NCBI GenBank assembly: GCA_035542475.1
Contig: DATKLL010000161.1
Span: 1-5,595 of the forward strand
Direction of reading: 5' to 3'
Length of the DNA: 5,595 nucleotides
Source of the DNA: DATKLL01 sp035542475
GTDB lineage: Bacteria; Desulfobacterota; Syntrophia; Syntrophales; UBA2185
Under the pieces are notes generated by a model. That model had not been told where the DNA came from and searched no databases. It was given only the letters and a program-made list of their open reading frames with translations. Positions 5,025 to 5,595 of the stretch are shown here, one piece after another (position 1 is the stretch's first letter; each line of letters starts with the position of its first letter). The position numbers and the translations under genes were made by a program.

Positions 5025-5595
5025 GTCTTCCAGTTACTCCAAGCTCTAATCGCTGCTAACACAAACTGTGTGTACTCTTCCTTTGTCCACTGAGTTGAAT
5101 TTGTACCAATCAAGGAAGTGACTCCATTCTGACATAAAAAGTTATCACATGGCACCTCAATAAGATGGCCGAGAATGGCCGGAATTGTATTAGTTAATGA
5201 ACCAACGAAGAGATTGTCCGGGACATTGAACAACGCACATTCCAAAAAATAGGATGGAGCAACCCCTTCTCCTAAAAGGTTATTCTCTACCAGATAGTTA
5301 CGAAGGTTCTTGAATACGCGAATAGTTGATTTATACTGCCCACCTGTCCGGTGGGTTGAGTTTTTTGCCTCTCCCCTTTCTATGTGATACTTTGGGTAAT
5401 TGGCGATAGCATTCCCGGCGGAATCGAAAAACTGAATACCCCAATGAGCAGTTAAATCATTCCGGCTCTTGAATGTCGCATAGCGGCGAAACTGAACTGC
5501 CGGGACTACATGAGCTTCCTTCCGCCCACTTCCAGTGTTTACCTTGATTGCTTTTTTACCGGGGCTAACAGCATTCCTACCAAAATACAGATGAA
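5021..5595 (-). CDS. CBASS CD-NTase (SMODS-type nucleotidyltransferase), C-terminal part; 5' end outside window
   Basis: The frame is open from the right edge to TGA 5023-5021, giving 190 residues; the TTG at 5245 is internal. Counting from codon 5593-5591, the visible part has HVVPAVQFRRY (28-38, the strand that carries the third catalytic acid in this fold), WGIQFFDSAG, IANYPKYH (63-70), the K-x-x-IRVFKNLRN helix (88-99), VAPSYFLECALFNVP (111-125) and a W-rich C-terminus ending AWSNWKT. These are hallmarks of the CD-NTase C-terminal lobe. The G-S/D-x-D motif should lie beyond the window. CD-NTases make cyclic di- or trinucleotides on phage infection, which here would activate the overlapping Cap15 gene downstream. 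Position 28 is His where I expect Asp. The clade cannot be fixed from this half. Confidence 0.85.
   Translation of the reverse strand, partial: HLYFGRNAVSPGKKAIKVNTGSGRKEAHVVPAVQFRRYATFKSRNDLTAHWGIQFFDSAGNAIANYPKYHIERGEAKNSTHRTGGQYKSTIRVFKNLRNYLVENNLLGEGVAPSYFLECALFNVPDNLFVGSLTNTIPAILGHLIEVPCDNFLCQNGVTSLIGTNSTQWTKEEYTQFVLAAIRAWSNWKT

Noticed and set aside
5243..5245. TTG as start of a 74-residue protein overlapping cap15
   Set aside because: The frame stays open to the right edge and encodes CD-NTase motifs, so this is an internal Leu codon.
1..5595. CRISPR array, insertion sequence or rRNA
   Set aside because: No regularly spaced repeats, transposase or terminal inverted repeats, or rRNA-like segments were seen by reading both strands.

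Overview
The window is a bacterial accessory region: a mobile-element recombination module with pieces of two nucleotide- or ubiquitin-like immune systems on either side. Compact overlapping genes, a CCA-ending tmRNA-type attachment sequence and bacterial-only families point to a bacterium. I cannot name the species; an environmental Gram-negative or uncultured lineage is a guess from the style of the integrase.

Layout. At the left edge (2-1177, +) is the 3' part of an E1-like ThiF-fold adenylyltransferase with an N-terminal domain that I recognise as DUF6791. It overlaps a small DUF6527-type, probably zinc-binding protein (1167-1568, +). This E1/DUF6527 pair is the tail of a bacterial ubiquitin-like modification operon whose other members should lie left of the window. 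From 1569 to about 2650 the DNA is more AT-rich. It holds an unrecognised 155-residue protein on the minus strand (1977-2444) and coding-like scraps, also on the minus strand: one small gene interrupted by an in-frame TAG and one possible 48-residue ORF.

From 2733 to 4026 (+) there is an excisionase-like winged-helix protein overlapping a complete tyrosine recombinase. About 78 bp after the integrase stop lies a copy of the extreme 3' end of ssrA (tmRNA) or possibly a tRNA gene (4104-4130, - strand orientation), with no tmRNA body attached. It is bracketed by two near-identical 22-bp direct repeats (3987-4008 and 4266-4287), each carrying two GGGCAAC units 11 bp apart. This looks like an integrase core site with arm sites on both sides, as in attP or at the junction of two tandem elements.

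To the right, on the minus strand, is a short CBASS operon: the C-terminal 190 residues of a CD-NTase (5021-5595, cut by the right edge) overlapping by 4 bp a complete Cap15-type two-TM beta-barrel effector (4401-5024). The expected logic is that the CD-NTase makes a cyclic oligonucleotide on phage infection, Cap15 binds it and disrupts the inner membrane. The CD-NTase shows His where I expect the third catalytic Asp, so its activity is open to question. The two defence-type cassettes seem to be cargo of neighbouring elements that share one integration site.
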